DNA from: an uncultured Christensenella sp.
GTDB taxonomy: Bacteria; Bacillota; Clostridia; Christensenellales; Pumilibacteraceae
Direction of reading: 5' to 3'
NCBI GenBank assembly: GCA_910577995.1
Contig: CAJTND010000001.1
Coordinates: forward strand, 310,001 to 374,000
Length of the DNA stretch: 64,000 nt
Made by a program: the position numbers and the translations under genes. Below, piece by piece: positions 12,970 to 22,952 of this stretch. Each line of letters starts with the position of its first letter. Position 1 is the first letter of the stretch. The notes under the pieces are model-generated. The model did not search any database. It was not told where the DNA came from and saw nothing but the letters and a program-made list of their open reading frames with translations.

Positions 12970-13030
12970 GTTAACAATTTGTTCATATTTGTATGCATAT
13001 ACATCATAATGTTAACACTTTGTTCATATT
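12970..13030. promoter_or_regulatory. Pair of 20-bp direct repeats at the giant-gene promoter (candidate operator)
   Basis: Copies at 12970-12989 and 13011-13030 differ at one position (GTTAACAMTTTGTTCATATT) and lie 41 bp apart, close to four helical turns. On the minus strand each contains an imperfect palindrome TGAACA-N3-TGTTAA. The distal copy covers the promoter spacer and part of the -10 box; the other lies in the 5' leader. This layout fits a repressor binding two sites on one DNA face. The regulator is unknown. Confidence 0.55.
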
Positions 13031-13037
13031 TTGTCAA
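13009..13037 (-). promoter_or_regulatory. Sigma-A-type promoter of the giant surface-protein gene
   Basis: TTGACA (13032-13037), a 17-bp spacer and TAACAT (13009-13014) on the minus strand. The -35 box is a perfect match. The leader is about 60 nt and contains one copy of the direct repeat and the AGGAG ribosome binding site. Confidence 0.65.
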
Positions 13038-13120
13038 GAGTTTTACAAATAGTTTATTCCAAATTACTTCGCGGCGGCACAAATGTTGCGAAATTCCCGG
13101 TAAAAGAGTAGTAAATTCGC

Positions 13121-13149
13121 TTGACATTTTTTTCATAAAGAATTATTAT
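13121..13149 (+). promoter_or_regulatory. Sigma-A-type promoter of groES-groEL
   Basis: TTGACA (13121-13126), a 17-bp spacer and TATTAT (13144-13149). The strong site GGAGGTGA (13169-13176) precedes the groES ATG. No CIRCE operator (TTAGCACTC-N9-GAGTGCTAA) is present in the 238-bp divergent region. Confidence 0.75.
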
Positions 13150-13180
13150 TATCACGGTCATAAAAAACGGAGGTGACGTA

Positions 13181-15113
<1,933 letters not shown>

Positions 15114-15136
15114 GCCGACCGCAAACGCTTAAACGC

Positions 15137-15172
15137 AAAATACCGATGCTTTTACGGCGTCGGTATTTTTTT
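15137..15172 (+). terminator. Intrinsic terminator of groES-groEL
   Basis: An AAAATACCGA / TCGGTATTTT stem with a 13-nt loop runs into a T-tract, 24 bp after the groEL stop codon. Confidence 0.85.
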
Positions 15173-15173
15173 G

Positions 15174-15200
15174 CAAAAAATATCCGCCCAATAGGGCGGA
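15174..15200 (-). terminator. Intrinsic terminator of the rng-glycosidase unit
   Basis: On the minus strand, TCCGCCC-TATT-GGGCGGA is followed by TATTTTTT. It lies back-to-back with the groEL terminator. A further 7-bp hairpin (15214-15232, CAAAGCG / CGCTTTG) lies between it and the glycosidase gene. Confidence 0.8.
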
Positions 15201-15290
15201 CGAATATATTTATCAAAGCGGTAAACGCTTTGTACGTTTATTATATGCCGTTACCGCGCGGATATACGCGTTTTCACGAAAATTACAGTT

Positions 15291-17504
15291 TTACGCGTCT
15301 ATCTTGGTAATATTGACCATGCCGTTAGCGGCTTTAACGACCGATTTTCCGGGCGGAACGATAAAGAAGTACTTGACTGTCTTTTTGTTGCTCGACGGAA
15401 GAACAAGGTTGATGCTTATATTCTGCTTGGCGTGGACCATAAACTCGCCGCCGCCGTTGCCGTCGAGCAGAAAATTCCTTACGACGAACTTGCCGCCCTC
15501 GCCCTTGAACATGTTGATATCGTCCATGATGAGCGCGGTGCTCTCGTCCGTCACCTCGACACTGTAAACATGGTCGAGGAGCTTGAGATTGCTTATGCTG
15601 TTAGTTCCGCCGAGAAATGTACCGAACGCTATCGCGTTTTTGAGGTCCGGGCGGAAGTATTCTATATCGATAAGCTCCTGCAACCCGATAAGCGCGAGCA
15701 TATTGCCGTTGGCGGAAAGATAGTCGTCGTTGCGCGCGCGCTTGCCCTTGGGCAGGTATACCGAGTAATTCTCCACATTGTCGGACTCGTTGGCCGCCCA
15801 CAGCGCGGCGGATTTTTGCGCGACCGCCGCGGCGAGCTCATCCAGCCCGTAACGCTTTAAGCCGTGGTATACTATATAATTGACATACGGCACGATACTG
15901 CCACGGTATTCGAGGTACGGCGGCGTGCGCTTGCCGTTGTTGTCGGGCTTGGACGCTTTGCCGTATTCGGGGTCGTCGGCGCTGAGCGTCGGTATGACGT
16001 AATCGCCCCAGAACTTTTTGGGATCGGTCAAGCGGTTGACTATGAGCGACAGTTTTTCGGGCGTGTCGACCGCGCCCGCGAGCAACGGATAGAACGACGT
16101 CGCGCCGATAGCGCTCGCCCATTGCCCCGTTGTGTACTTATTTATATAAAGCCCCTCTTCCTCGCACCAGAAAGTGTCGTTGATAACGGCGCGCATATCG
16201 GTCTTTGCTTTTCCGTACTTTTCTCTGTCGGGAAGATCGAACAGCGCGGCTATGCGCTCCAAAACGTCGAAAGCCAAAAGCTTGAGCGACGACAGGTCGA
16301 GGCTGTACATCGGCGCGGGGTTGAACTTCTCTTTGAGCGGCGAATCGCTCCATTTATACGCTATTTCGTTTTTGTTCTTTTCCGCTACGACAGGCGCGGC
16401 GGTCGGCGGGTACAGCTTGCTGAGCTTTCTGTACTGCAACAGCATTTCGCTCTTGTCCGTCATGTGCATATAGTTATGCCACACGGCGAACACCGCCATT
16501 ATCTTGTCTTCCAAAGTATATTTGAGCTGCTGTACGGCTTTATCCACGCCCGTATAACAGCCGAGTATCGCCGAGCAGTTCTCCTCCGTTCCGCCTATAT
16601 CGAAATGATTATCGAGGTTGGCGCGCTTAGCCGAGTATATCTCGGTCAGCAGATACGGATAGTATACGCGCGACCAGAGTATCGCGTTGAACATGCGCTC
16701 GATGTGCGCGCCGAGCTCGCCCGATCCCATCGTCTTGTTGACGCCGTAACGCAGCTCGCTGGTGTCGATCTGGCTCTTAACCCTGTCGAACCGCGGCAGT
16801 TCGCCGTCGAACACGTCGGAATCGCCGACGGTAGCATAAAGATACACGCTCGGCTGACGGCGGTTGATGACGAACTCCATTATCGCTTCGTTGAACGCGC
16901 CGTTAGCCGAGTCGGACGGCGGCATGTACGAAACGGCATGGAAGTACTCGCGCGACCTGTCGTCCTCGACGAGATACCGACCGCGATATATCGCGTTGCT
17001 GTCGGTAAGCTCGACCGTGCCCGGCACTACCGCCATGTACGGGCTTCTGCCGCTAACGGACGCGCCCTCTATGGACATCTCGCCCGGGCAGTCGTAGCAC
17101 GGATAGAATATGACGCGCACGCGCAGTTTGCGCCGCGACGACACGCGAAGTATGAGCGAATGATCGTTCTGCCGCACCCACTTGACGCTGAGCGGTCCCG
17201 ACGCGAAGTGCGCGAAGCTCCCGTCGGCGGTGTTGGCGCTGGCGCTGCCCATATTGCCGACGAAGTCGTCGTTATCGAGCCACTTATTGCCCGAATAGTA
17301 AAGCACGCGAATGCCCCACATCGAGCCGTGCTTGCCGACGATCATCGCGCCGTTTATCGCGCCGAAGTCGTAGCCGACGCCCATTATATATTTTTGCGGG
17401 TAGTTGTCCTCGCCTATCTCCGGACCGTTTTCGGACTGCTCGTAGAACTTGTCGAAGAACGGCGGACGGAACGCAAACCCGTATTCTTTATTGATATACT
17501 TCAC
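15291..17504 (-). CDS. GH63/MGH1-like (alpha/alpha)6-barrel glycosidase
   Basis: The 737-residue cytosolic protein has no signal peptide. The N-terminal part (about 1-260) is beta-rich. From about residue 270 it resembles the (alpha/alpha)6 barrel of GH63, mannosylglycerate hydrolase and trehalase-type enzymes: WSRVYYPYL, YSLDLSSLKLLAFDVLERIA, FWCEEEGLYINK, and YLEYRGSIVPYVNY, which matches the family W/YRGPIWP-type segment. The catalytic acids cannot be fixed by eye and the substrate is unknown; a phosphorylase relative is also possible. The start is GTG (17502-17504), because AGGAGG overlaps the rng stop at the right spacing. It lies 10 bp after rng and is almost certainly co-transcribed with it. 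Confidence 0.65.
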   Translation of the reverse strand: MKYINKEYGFAFRPPFFDKFYEQSENGPEIGEDNYPQKYIMGVGYDFGAINGAMIVGKHGSMWGIRVLYYSGNKWLDNDDFVGNMGSASANTADGSFAHFASGPLSVKWVRQNDHSLILRVSSRRKLRVRVIFYPCYDCPGEMSIEGASVSGRSPYMAVVPGTVELTDSNAIYRGRYLVEDDRSREYFHAVSYMPPSDSANGAFNEAIMEFVINRRQPSVYLYATVGDSDVFDGELPRFDRVKSQIDTSELRYGVNKTMGSGELGAHIERMFNAILWSRVYYPYLLTEIYSAKRANLDNHFDIGGTEENCSAILGCYTGVDKAVQQLKYTLEDKIMAVFAVWHNYMHMTDKSEMLLQYRKLSKLYPPTAAPVVAEKNKNEIAYKWSDSPLKEKFNPAPMYSLDLSSLKLLAFDVLERIAALFDLPDREKYGKAKTDMRAVINDTFWCEEEGLYINKYTTGQWASAIGATSFYPLLAGAVDTPEKLSLIVNRLTDPKKFWGDYVIPTLSADDPEYGKASKPDNNGKRTPPYLEYRGSIVPYVNYIVYHGLKRYGLDELAAAVAQKSAALWAANESDNVENYSVYLPKGKRARNDDYLSANGNMLALIGLQELIDIEYFRPDLKNAIAFGTFLGGTNSISNLKLLDHVYSVEVTDESTALIMDDINMFKGEGGKFVVRNFLLDGNGGGEFMVHAKQNISINLVLPSSNKKTVKYFFIVPPGKSVVKAANGMVNITKIDA

Positions 17505-17514
17505 GGCTCGCCTC

Positions 17515-19011
17515 CTATGTAAGCAGGAACGCGCTGTCGGGGAGCGACAGTATGGCGTTGCTCTGCGCGCCTATGCGGTAGGAATTTGGCGATACGTCGG
17601 GCGACGAAACGAGATAGACGAGCTTGCCCGCGTTTTTCCCCGTCATGAACGACTCGAACCAATCGCCGCGCGCGAGTTTTTTGAAAACGGACGGATTGAC
17701 CGTAACGACCGACGCTGTGACCGTCGGGTCGGAAAATATCTCCTGCAACTGCGCTTTTATCTTGCGCGCCATGAAACTCGGGGCTTGGGTGCGACCCTTG
17801 CCGCGACACTGCTCGCACGACTGCAACAGCAGCGACTGTATCTCCGAGCCCGTCTTTTTGCGCGTCATCTGCACAAGCCCGAGCTCGGTCATGGGCAGTA
17901 CGCGCGTCCGCGTCCTGTCCTTGGCGGTCTCGTCGACGAGCAGTTTGACTACGGCGTCGTTGTGCAACGGGTTTTGCATATCGATAAAATCGATAACGAC
18001 CATGCCGCCGATATTGCGGAGCCTGAGCTGACGCGCTATCTCGCGCGCCGCCTCGCAGTTGATGGAAAAAACCGTTTCTTCCCTGTCGGTATCGCCCGTG
18101 AACTTAGCGGTATTAACGTCTATAACGGTGAGCGCCTCGGTACGGTCGATTATAATAGTGCCGCCGTTGTTGAGCTCGACTTTGTTTTTGAGGAGTTTTT
18201 CCACCTCGCCGAGAACGCCGTACTTTTTGAGTATGTCGTAATCCTCGACGGGCGTTACCTTGACGGGCTGAGCGAGGTTCTCGTTGAGGTAATCGGCTAA
18301 TGTTTCCGATACCTTCGCGCTGTTGCAAACTATCTCGTCGACGGTGGAATTGAGTATATCGCGTACGGTACGGAACAAAAGATTGCCGTCCGACGCCAAA
18401 AGCTCTACGCCGCTCGCCGATCTGTACTTGTCCAACAGCGAAATGTACATATTGGAAAAATACTTGATCTCCGCGATTATGTCCGCGCGGCGCGCATCCT
18501 TTGCTGCCGTCCGCGCTATAAGTCCGCTGTGCGGTTCGATGCGGTTCTTTGACAAAAGCTTGACGAGGCGCTCGCGCGTTTCCTCGTCCGTGATCTTGTT
18601 GGACACGCCGATAAAGTCGATAGTCGGCATATACACGACGTACCGACCGGGTATCGACAGATGCGCGGAAAGCCGCGGACCTTTGGTGTCCGTCGGTTCT
18701 TTTACCGCCTGAACGAGCAGATACTCGCCCTCTTTTACGTCGAGCTGGGTAGGGACTGCGCCCGAGTGCGCGAGCGCCGTGCGATCCTCGAGCATGTCCG
18801 CCGCGGCGAGAAAACCGTTCTTTTTGAGCCCGATATCGACGAACGCCGACTGCAAGCCGGGCAGGACGTTGACGACTTTCCCCTTGTAGATATTGCCCGT
18901 GACCCTGTTCATTTCGCGATCCTCGACGTAAAACTCTTTTAACACGCCGTCCTCAATGAGCGCGACGCTGCACATATACGATTCGTAATCTACGAGGATC
19001 TTACTCTTCAC
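17515..19011 (-). CDS. rng: Ribonuclease G/E family endoribonuclease
   Basis: The 498-residue length matches RNase G rather than the longer RNase E. The N-terminus opens the split S1 RNA-binding domain (about 38-120: GNIYKGKVVNVLPGLQSAFVDIG). The DNase I-like catalytic domain carries the two metal-binding aspartates in VIDVN (Asp298) and VIDFIDM (Asp341). Cys399 and Cys402 (CEQC) form the zinc-link half-site that holds the dimer. It cleaves single-stranded AU-rich RNA with a 5'-end preference and acts in mRNA decay and rRNA maturation. The start is GTG with AGGTG upstream. A promoter lies about 120 nt upstream, leaving a long leader that may fold into an attenuator. In many Clostridia rng neighbours rplU; here it is followed by a glycosidase. 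Confidence 0.95.
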   Translation of the reverse strand: MKSKILVDYESYMCSVALIEDGVLKEFYVEDREMNRVTGNIYKGKVVNVLPGLQSAFVDIGLKKNGFLAAADMLEDRTALAHSGAVPTQLDVKEGEYLLVQAVKEPTDTKGPRLSAHLSIPGRYVVYMPTIDFIGVSNKITDEETRERLVKLLSKNRIEPHSGLIARTAAKDARRADIIAEIKYFSNMYISLLDKYRSASGVELLASDGNLLFRTVRDILNSTVDEIVCNSAKVSETLADYLNENLAQPVKVTPVEDYDILKKYGVLGEVEKLLKNKVELNNGGTIIIDRTEALTVIDVNTAKFTGDTDREETVFSINCEAAREIARQLRLRNIGGMVVIDFIDMQNPLHNDAVVKLLVDETAKDRTRTRVLPMTELGLVQMTRKKTGSEIQSLLLQSCEQCRGKGRTQAPSFMARKIKAQLQEIFSDPTVTASVVTVNPSVFKKLARGDWFESFMTGKNAGKLVYLVSSPDVSPNSYRIGAQSNAILSLPDSAFLLT

Positions 19012-19024
19012 AAAACACCTTTAC

Positions 19025-19054
19025 AAAAAACAGGCAAACGAAGTATTTTCGCCG
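19025..19054 (-). promoter_or_regulatory. Possible attenuator hairpin in the rng leader
   Basis: In the leader RNA a weak 6-bp stem (GGCGAA / TTTGCC, one G-U) with a 9-nt loop is followed by TGTTTTTT, ending just before the AGGTG ribosome site. Its position suits premature termination. Stem stability is low, so this is tentative. Confidence 0.25.
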
Positions 19055-19133
19055 CCCTTAGGAATGTTTATCGGTTATGCGATCCGAAGCAGGTTGCAAG
19101 GTAAAAACCTAATCATGCCGATCATTCTTATAC

Positions 19134-19162
19134 ATTATACAATACCTAACGGCATTTGTCCA
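19134..19162 (-). promoter_or_regulatory. Sigma-A-type promoter of rng
   Basis: TGGACA (19157-19162), a 17-bp spacer and a perfect TATAAT (19134-19139) on the minus strand. The predicted leader is about 115 nt. Confidence 0.75.
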
Positions 19163-19229
19163 TCGTTTTTATTAAAGAAAACACGGGCGCACGTTATATT
19201 TTTGCCTTTATACTCCGACGTTACACCCG

Positions 19230-20666
19230 TCAAACGCAGCCGAACAGCTTATACGCCGCATAAGTAAGCTCGCTGAACGCACGGCGCGGCAGGCTGCCTG
19301 CGCGCAAAGCGTTGGCAGAGCCGATGAACGCGTCGCGCCCGAGCCTAACGACGTCGGCTGTGCGGTAATAGCCTATTTCCAAACATTCCGCGGTATCGCC
19401 GCCGTCGGGCAGCCGGCATGACACGGCGACCGCATAGTCGCCGCAGTAAGAAACCGCTATTCTCATCCCGTCGCCGTCCGCGGCGAACGAAAACCCGCCG
19501 AGCCGCAGTCCGCGCTCGAACGTCTTTTTGTCTATGAACGTCCCGAAAAGCCGCGACGAGCGCGTGCCGTCGTCGGGCGACGCGTAGTACACGGGACGCG
19601 CGAGCTGTAAAAACGGCTGTTCTATCTCGGCGGTGAGGAGCGGCGACGCCGCGTCGAGGTCGAGCGGATGCAAGACATACAGCTCGCTTTTTTCGTCGAG
19701 CGCGACGGGCGCGCCGCCGAGGTCGGCGAACCTGCCGCCGTCGCACATGAGCACCGTCTTATTTACGCCGTCGTCGGTGACGTAAAAGAATATCCTGTCC
19801 GCAACTGCGGCGAACTTGTTTTTGTTCTTGCCGCGATCTTTTCCGCCGTCCGTCATGAGCGACCGCAGCCGACCGTACTCGACGGGCTCGCCCGCCGCCA
19901 TCAGCCGCTCGAAAAAAGCGACCGCGTCCGTCGGAACGCTCTCGCGTTTTTCAAACAGATCGCGCACCGTTTTGGACGGATCGGACCGCGCCTCGTCGAG
20001 TATATCCTTGACGCGGCCGTCGGTCTTGAACAGCATGAGTATGCGCGTTATCGCCGCACGCGTCTTGGCGTTGGCGTCGCCGTATGCCGCGGCGAGCGCG
20101 TTGATTATCTCGGGACGTTCCATCAATATGCGGCGTATCGCCGTTTTATTGAGATTTTTGCCGTATAATACCTTGTCGAGCAAAAGCTTTACGGCTTCCG
20201 ACGGGTCCGTGCGGATAAGTATATCATACTTGCCGAACTTGCCGTCGTACTTGTCTATATATCCCGCCGCGCGGTAAAAATCGGTCTTGGCGAGCTTTTC
20301 TATATAAGCGTCCGCACCGTCGCGCCAGCCGTAAAGTGCGCCGCCCTCTTTCGCATACTGCGCGTACAACAGCACTTTTATATATTCGCTCTCGGGATAG
20401 TTGCAGGCATTGCACGCCGCTACGAACATATCGACATAGCCCTTGCCGACCGCGCCGCGCCTGTCCGAATAGTGCTCCGTCCGCTCCGTACCGTCCACAG
20501 TCGCATACGACAGCACGGCGGCGATACGTTCGAAGTCGTCGGGCGTTCCGCTCTGCGCGAGCGCGACTACCGCGGAATAAAGCCGCGTGCGGTCGTCCGC
20601 TATGCTCCGAGCGAGCCGAGCGAACTCGTCGCCCTTCGCATTGCGTATTTTCTCAAAAAGCTCCAT
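19230..20666 (-). CDS. Uncharacterised protein with a DUF4132-like C-terminal region
   Basis: This 478-residue soluble protein is not firmly recognised. The first half (about 1-270) is mostly alpha-helical, with short repeated helices like HEAT/armadillo solenoids. The segment about 329-430 (YVLHPLDL, EQPFLQLARPVY, SSRLFGTFID) resembles the C-terminal domain of DUF4132 (MolR/WGR-associated) proteins, whose function is unknown. An in-frame TTG lies 6 nt upstream, but the ATG at 20664-20666 is preferred. A TTGATT-17-TAAAAT promoter ends 6 nt before it, which implies a leaderless mRNA and explains the missing ribosome site. It follows the M50 protease gene on the same strand. Confidence 0.6.
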   Translation of the reverse strand: MELFEKIRNAKGDEFARLARSIADDRTRLYSAVVALAQSGTPDDFERIAAVLSYATVDGTERTEHYSDRRGAVGKGYVDMFVAACNACNYPESEYIKVLLYAQYAKEGGALYGWRDGADAYIEKLAKTDFYRAAGYIDKYDGKFGKYDILIRTDPSEAVKLLLDKVLYGKNLNKTAIRRILMERPEIINALAAAYGDANAKTRAAITRILMLFKTDGRVKDILDEARSDPSKTVRDLFEKRESVPTDAVAFFERLMAAGEPVEYGRLRSLMTDGGKDRGKNKNKFAAVADRIFFYVTDDGVNKTVLMCDGGRFADLGGAPVALDEKSELYVLHPLDLDAASPLLTAEIEQPFLQLARPVYYASPDDGTRSSRLFGTFIDKKTFERGLRLGGFSFAADGDGMRIAVSYCGDYAVAVSCRLPDGGDTAECLEIGYYRTADVVRLGRDAFIGSANALRAGSLPRRAFSELTYAAYKLFGCV

Positions 20667-20672
20667 ACGCAA

Positions 20673-20701
20673 ATTTTAACATAATCCGACGATTAAATCA
20701 A
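20673..20701 (-). promoter_or_regulatory. Promoter giving a predicted leaderless mRNA (DUF4132-like gene)
   Basis: TTGATT (20696-20701), a 17-bp spacer and TAAAAT (20673-20678) on the minus strand. Only TTGCGT separates the -10 box from the ATG, so transcription would start at or within 1-2 nt of the start codon. The -35 box overlaps the last codons of the upstream protease gene. Confidence 0.7.
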
Positions 20702-21639
20702 GCGTTTTTTCCGCCGACCGCCGCGCCGTAGCCGCGCCGCTTGACAAGCTCGGTAAGCTCGACCTCGCCGAGCTCGTATGACTTTTTGAGCGCTCGGTCG
20801 TAAACGTCGAACACCGTATATTTGTCCGGGTCCAACATCTTGACGAGCTCGGAAAGCTTAGCGTCGGCGGTAACTGCGTAACGCCGCACTTCGAGCGGGT
20901 GCGTCATGCGCTCGCGCCTGCCCGAGAAAGCAAAAAGCTCGTAGTACTTCGCTCTGTTATCCGGTATCAGCGCGGACGCGACCATGAACAACCCGACCGT
21001 GAGGAAACAGAAATTCGGTTCGTAGACCGCAGACACCGCGAACAGCGCGACGCATACCGCGCCGAACACCGCCGACACTATGCGCATGATAAGATACGCG
21101 CGCCTGCGCCTTACACGCGAGGACAGCGCGGCGAGCGCGATGCGACCGCCGTCGAGCGGGAATATCGGCAGAAGATTGAACAAGCCGACATACATATTGC
21201 ACAGGCAGAACGTGCCCGTATAGACATAACTCGTCGGGATGAGCCACCACATCGCGGCGAATATAAGCCCGAGCACGAGGTTGAGCGCAGGACCTGCCGC
21301 CGCAATAGCTATCTCGTGCCGCGGCGCAAGCTCCGCACTGCCGCAAAGCGCCGCGCCGTACGGCATCAGCTTGATCTCGTTGAGCGCGTAGCCGTAGTGC
21401 TTGGCGGCTTTTGCATGCGCGCACTCGTGCAGGACCACCGCAGTAAGCGAGCATGCGAATTCGTACGCCATGCCGAACGCGACAAACACGACAGCCATCA
21501 AAAAAGTTATCGGGGATATGCGCACGATCAGCTCGTCGCCCGCTTTTTTGCTTGCGGCGGTCTCGCGTTTGCCGCGACGAAAAAAGCGGCGGCGCGTCTT
21601 TTTTTCGGTCGCCGCCGCGTTCACCGTTTTTTCCGTCAT
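20698..21639 (-). CDS. M50-family intramembrane metalloprotease, SpoIVFB-like
   Basis: This 313-residue polytopic membrane protein has the zinc site HECAH (71-75) in a transmembrane helix. The third ligand is in FPLDGGR (160-166), and AAAGPALNLVLG is the conserved NPDG-like helix. Site-2-type proteases of this family cleave membrane-tethered precursors; in Bacillus, SpoIVFB processes pro-sigma-K. The C-terminal 90 residues are cytoplasmic and could be a reduced CBS-like domain, as in SpoIVFB. It overlaps the preceding short membrane-protein gene by 4 bp (ATGA). The minD-minE-(spoIVFA position)-M50 order matches the Bacillus locus, which supports the SpoIVFB assignment. The substrate is unknown. 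Confidence 0.8.
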   Translation of the reverse strand: MTEKTVNAAATEKKTRRRFFRRGKRETAASKKAGDELIVRISPITFLMAVVFVAFGMAYEFACSLTAVVLHECAHAKAAKHYGYALNEIKLMPYGAALCGSAELAPRHEIAIAAAGPALNLVLGLIFAAMWWLIPTSYVYTGTFCLCNMYVGLFNLLPIFPLDGGRIALAALSSRVRRRRAYLIMRIVSAVFGAVCVALFAVSAVYEPNFCFLTVGLFMVASALIPDNRAKYYELFAFSGRRERMTHPLEVRRYAVTADAKLSELVKMLDPDKYTVFDVYDRALKKSYELGEVELTELVKRRGYGAAVGGKNA

Positions 21640-21920
21640 GCTATGGCTTCGATAAACTGCGAGATAAGCGGGAACGCGCCTATATCGCCGCGCCCGAACA
21701 CGTCATAGCAAAACACCTGCGACGCTATCTCGCGCACTTTCGGCACGAACGATGCAACGCCGTCGGGTATGTACTTGATAGCGCACACCATGCCTATAAG
21801 TACGGCGGCGGCTATCAGTCTTATCAAAAAGCCTGTGATCGCCGCGCTCTTTTTGGGCGGCGCTTTTTTTTGCGCGTACACCGCGCTGTCCACTACATTA
21901 CAGCCCGAATACTTGTCCAT
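21636..21920 (-). CDS. Small single-span membrane protein at the spoIVFA position
   Basis: The 94-residue product has one clear transmembrane helix (about 28-46, AITGFLIRLIAAAVLIG) and a short extracytoplasmic part. No LytM/M23 domain is present, whereas Bacillus SpoIVFA (about 260 residues) carries one after its helix. The gene sits exactly where spoIVFA lies, after the min genes and overlapping the M50 protease start by 4 bp. I infer a minimal partner or anchor for the protease; sequence similarity alone does not prove it. No good ribosome site precedes the ATG. Confidence 0.6.
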   Translation of the reverse strand: MDKYSGCNVVDSAVYAQKKAPPKKSAAITGFLIRLIAAAVLIGMVCAIKYIPDGVASFVPKVREIASQVFCYDVFGRGDIGAFPLISQFIEAIA

Positions 21921-21948
21921 GGTACAATATATGTCGGAGCATGCGCGT

Positions 21949-22176
21949 TCATTCTACGTCGGTATTGCCTACGCCGTAAAATCTCGCAACGTCGACGTCT
22001 ATCAGCAAGCGGTAGTTCCCGTCCTCGCCCGTCACGCTCGCCGACATGCGTTTTACGTCCATAAACTCGCCGAGCAGTGCGGCGATGTCGCTCTCCGCAA
22101 CTCTCACCGTGCGCTCTATCGAGCCCGCCGCGTCGCTTCTCACGACGCGCATTATGCGCTTTACGTCGTCCTTCAA
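21949..22176 (-). CDS. minE: Cell-division topological specificity factor MinE
   Basis: The 75-residue product is short for MinE. It has the C-terminal topological-specificity pattern: KDDVKRIMRVV, a central stretch resembling the dimer strand, and a final YRLLIDVDVARF strand. MinE stimulates the MinD ATPase and drives Min oscillation. The membrane-targeting N-terminus of E. coli MinE seems reduced. It starts with TTG (22174-22176), with AGGCGG about 11 nt upstream, 11 bp after minD. No minC gene is nearby. The call rests largely on gene order plus the fold-like pattern. Confidence 0.75.
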   Translation of the reverse strand: MKDDVKRIMRVVRSDAAGSIERTVRVAESDIAALLGEFMDVKRMSASVTGEDGNYRLLIDVDVARFYGVGNTDVE

Positions 22177-22187
22177 GTCCGCACCGC

Positions 22188-22946
22188 CTATGCGTTGCCG
22201 CGCATCTTGCGCTTGAAGAAGCCGCGTATACCGCGGTATTTCGCCGCGGGATCGAGCGTTTCGCCCACGCCGTAGACTATGCGGCGCGCGAGCAGCTCGA
22301 ACGGTTTTTTCTGCGAAACATTAGCGCCGTACACCTCGTCGGTCTCGGGTATCACTCCGTCGACTTCCGCTTTGAGTATAGCCGATATCTCGTCCGCCGT
22401 CGGTATGCGCCCGTCCGCCAAAAGATCGCCGCGCACGCGGTTGACGACCACCGTCGGCGTTATCCTGTACGAGCCGAGCAAGGTCACCACCTTGCTCGCG
22501 TCGCGTATCGCGCTGATGTGCGGTGTGGTCACTACGATCGCGCGCTCGCATGCCGTTACCGCGCGCTTGAAGCCCGTTTCTATCCCCGCGGGACAGTCGA
22601 CGAGCGCGTAATCGAATGTCACGGCGAGGCTTTTGAGTATCAGTTTGAGGTTTTGCGCCGTAACCTTTTCGCCAAGGTAGCCGTGCGCCGACGGCAGAAG
22701 ATACAGCCCGTTCCTGACCGCCTCGACCAGCGCCTGCCTTACGCGACAGCGATTGTCGATAACGTCGGCTATATCGTAGACGACGCGATTCTCCAGCCCG
22801 AGCACCACGTCGAGATTGTTAAGACCGAAGTCCGCGTCCAACAGCACCACGCGAAACCCGAGCGCCGCCAAAGCTTTGCCGAGACACGCGGTGACGGTGG
22901 TCTTGCCGACGCCGCCCTTTCCGGATGTGACCACTATGCTTTTCAT
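22188..22946 (-). CDS. minD: Septum-site-determining ATPase MinD
   Basis: The deviant Walker A motif SGKGGVGKTT lies at residues 8-17. LLDADFGLNNLDVVLGLE (about 39-56) and DCPAGIE (about 117-123) are the MinD signature blocks. The C-terminal GFFKRKMRG looks like the amphipathic membrane-targeting helix. MinD dimerises with ATP at the membrane and positions the division inhibitor. An upstream in-frame ATG exists, but the start at 22946 gives the canonical MKSIVVTSGKGG N-terminus. A promoter TATAAT lies 6 nt before it, so the longer start would place the promoter inside the coding sequence. Followed by minE. Confidence 0.95.
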   Translation of the reverse strand: MKSIVVTSGKGGVGKTTVTACLGKALAALGFRVVLLDADFGLNNLDVVLGLENRVVYDIADVIDNRCRVRQALVEAVRNGLYLLPSAHGYLGEKVTAQNLKLILKSLAVTFDYALVDCPAGIETGFKRAVTACERAIVVTTPHISAIRDASKVVTLLGSYRITPTVVVNRVRGDLLADGRIPTADEISAILKAEVDGVIPETDEVYGANVSQKKPFELLARRIVYGVGETLDPAAKYRGIRGFFKRKMRGNA

Positions 22947-22952
22947 ACCGAT

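Noticed and set aside
12970..13030. LexA/SOS boxes in the direct repeats (GAAC...GTT)
   Set aside because: The Gram-positive SOS box needs GAAC-N4-GTTC. Here the spacing is 5 and the second half is GTTA.
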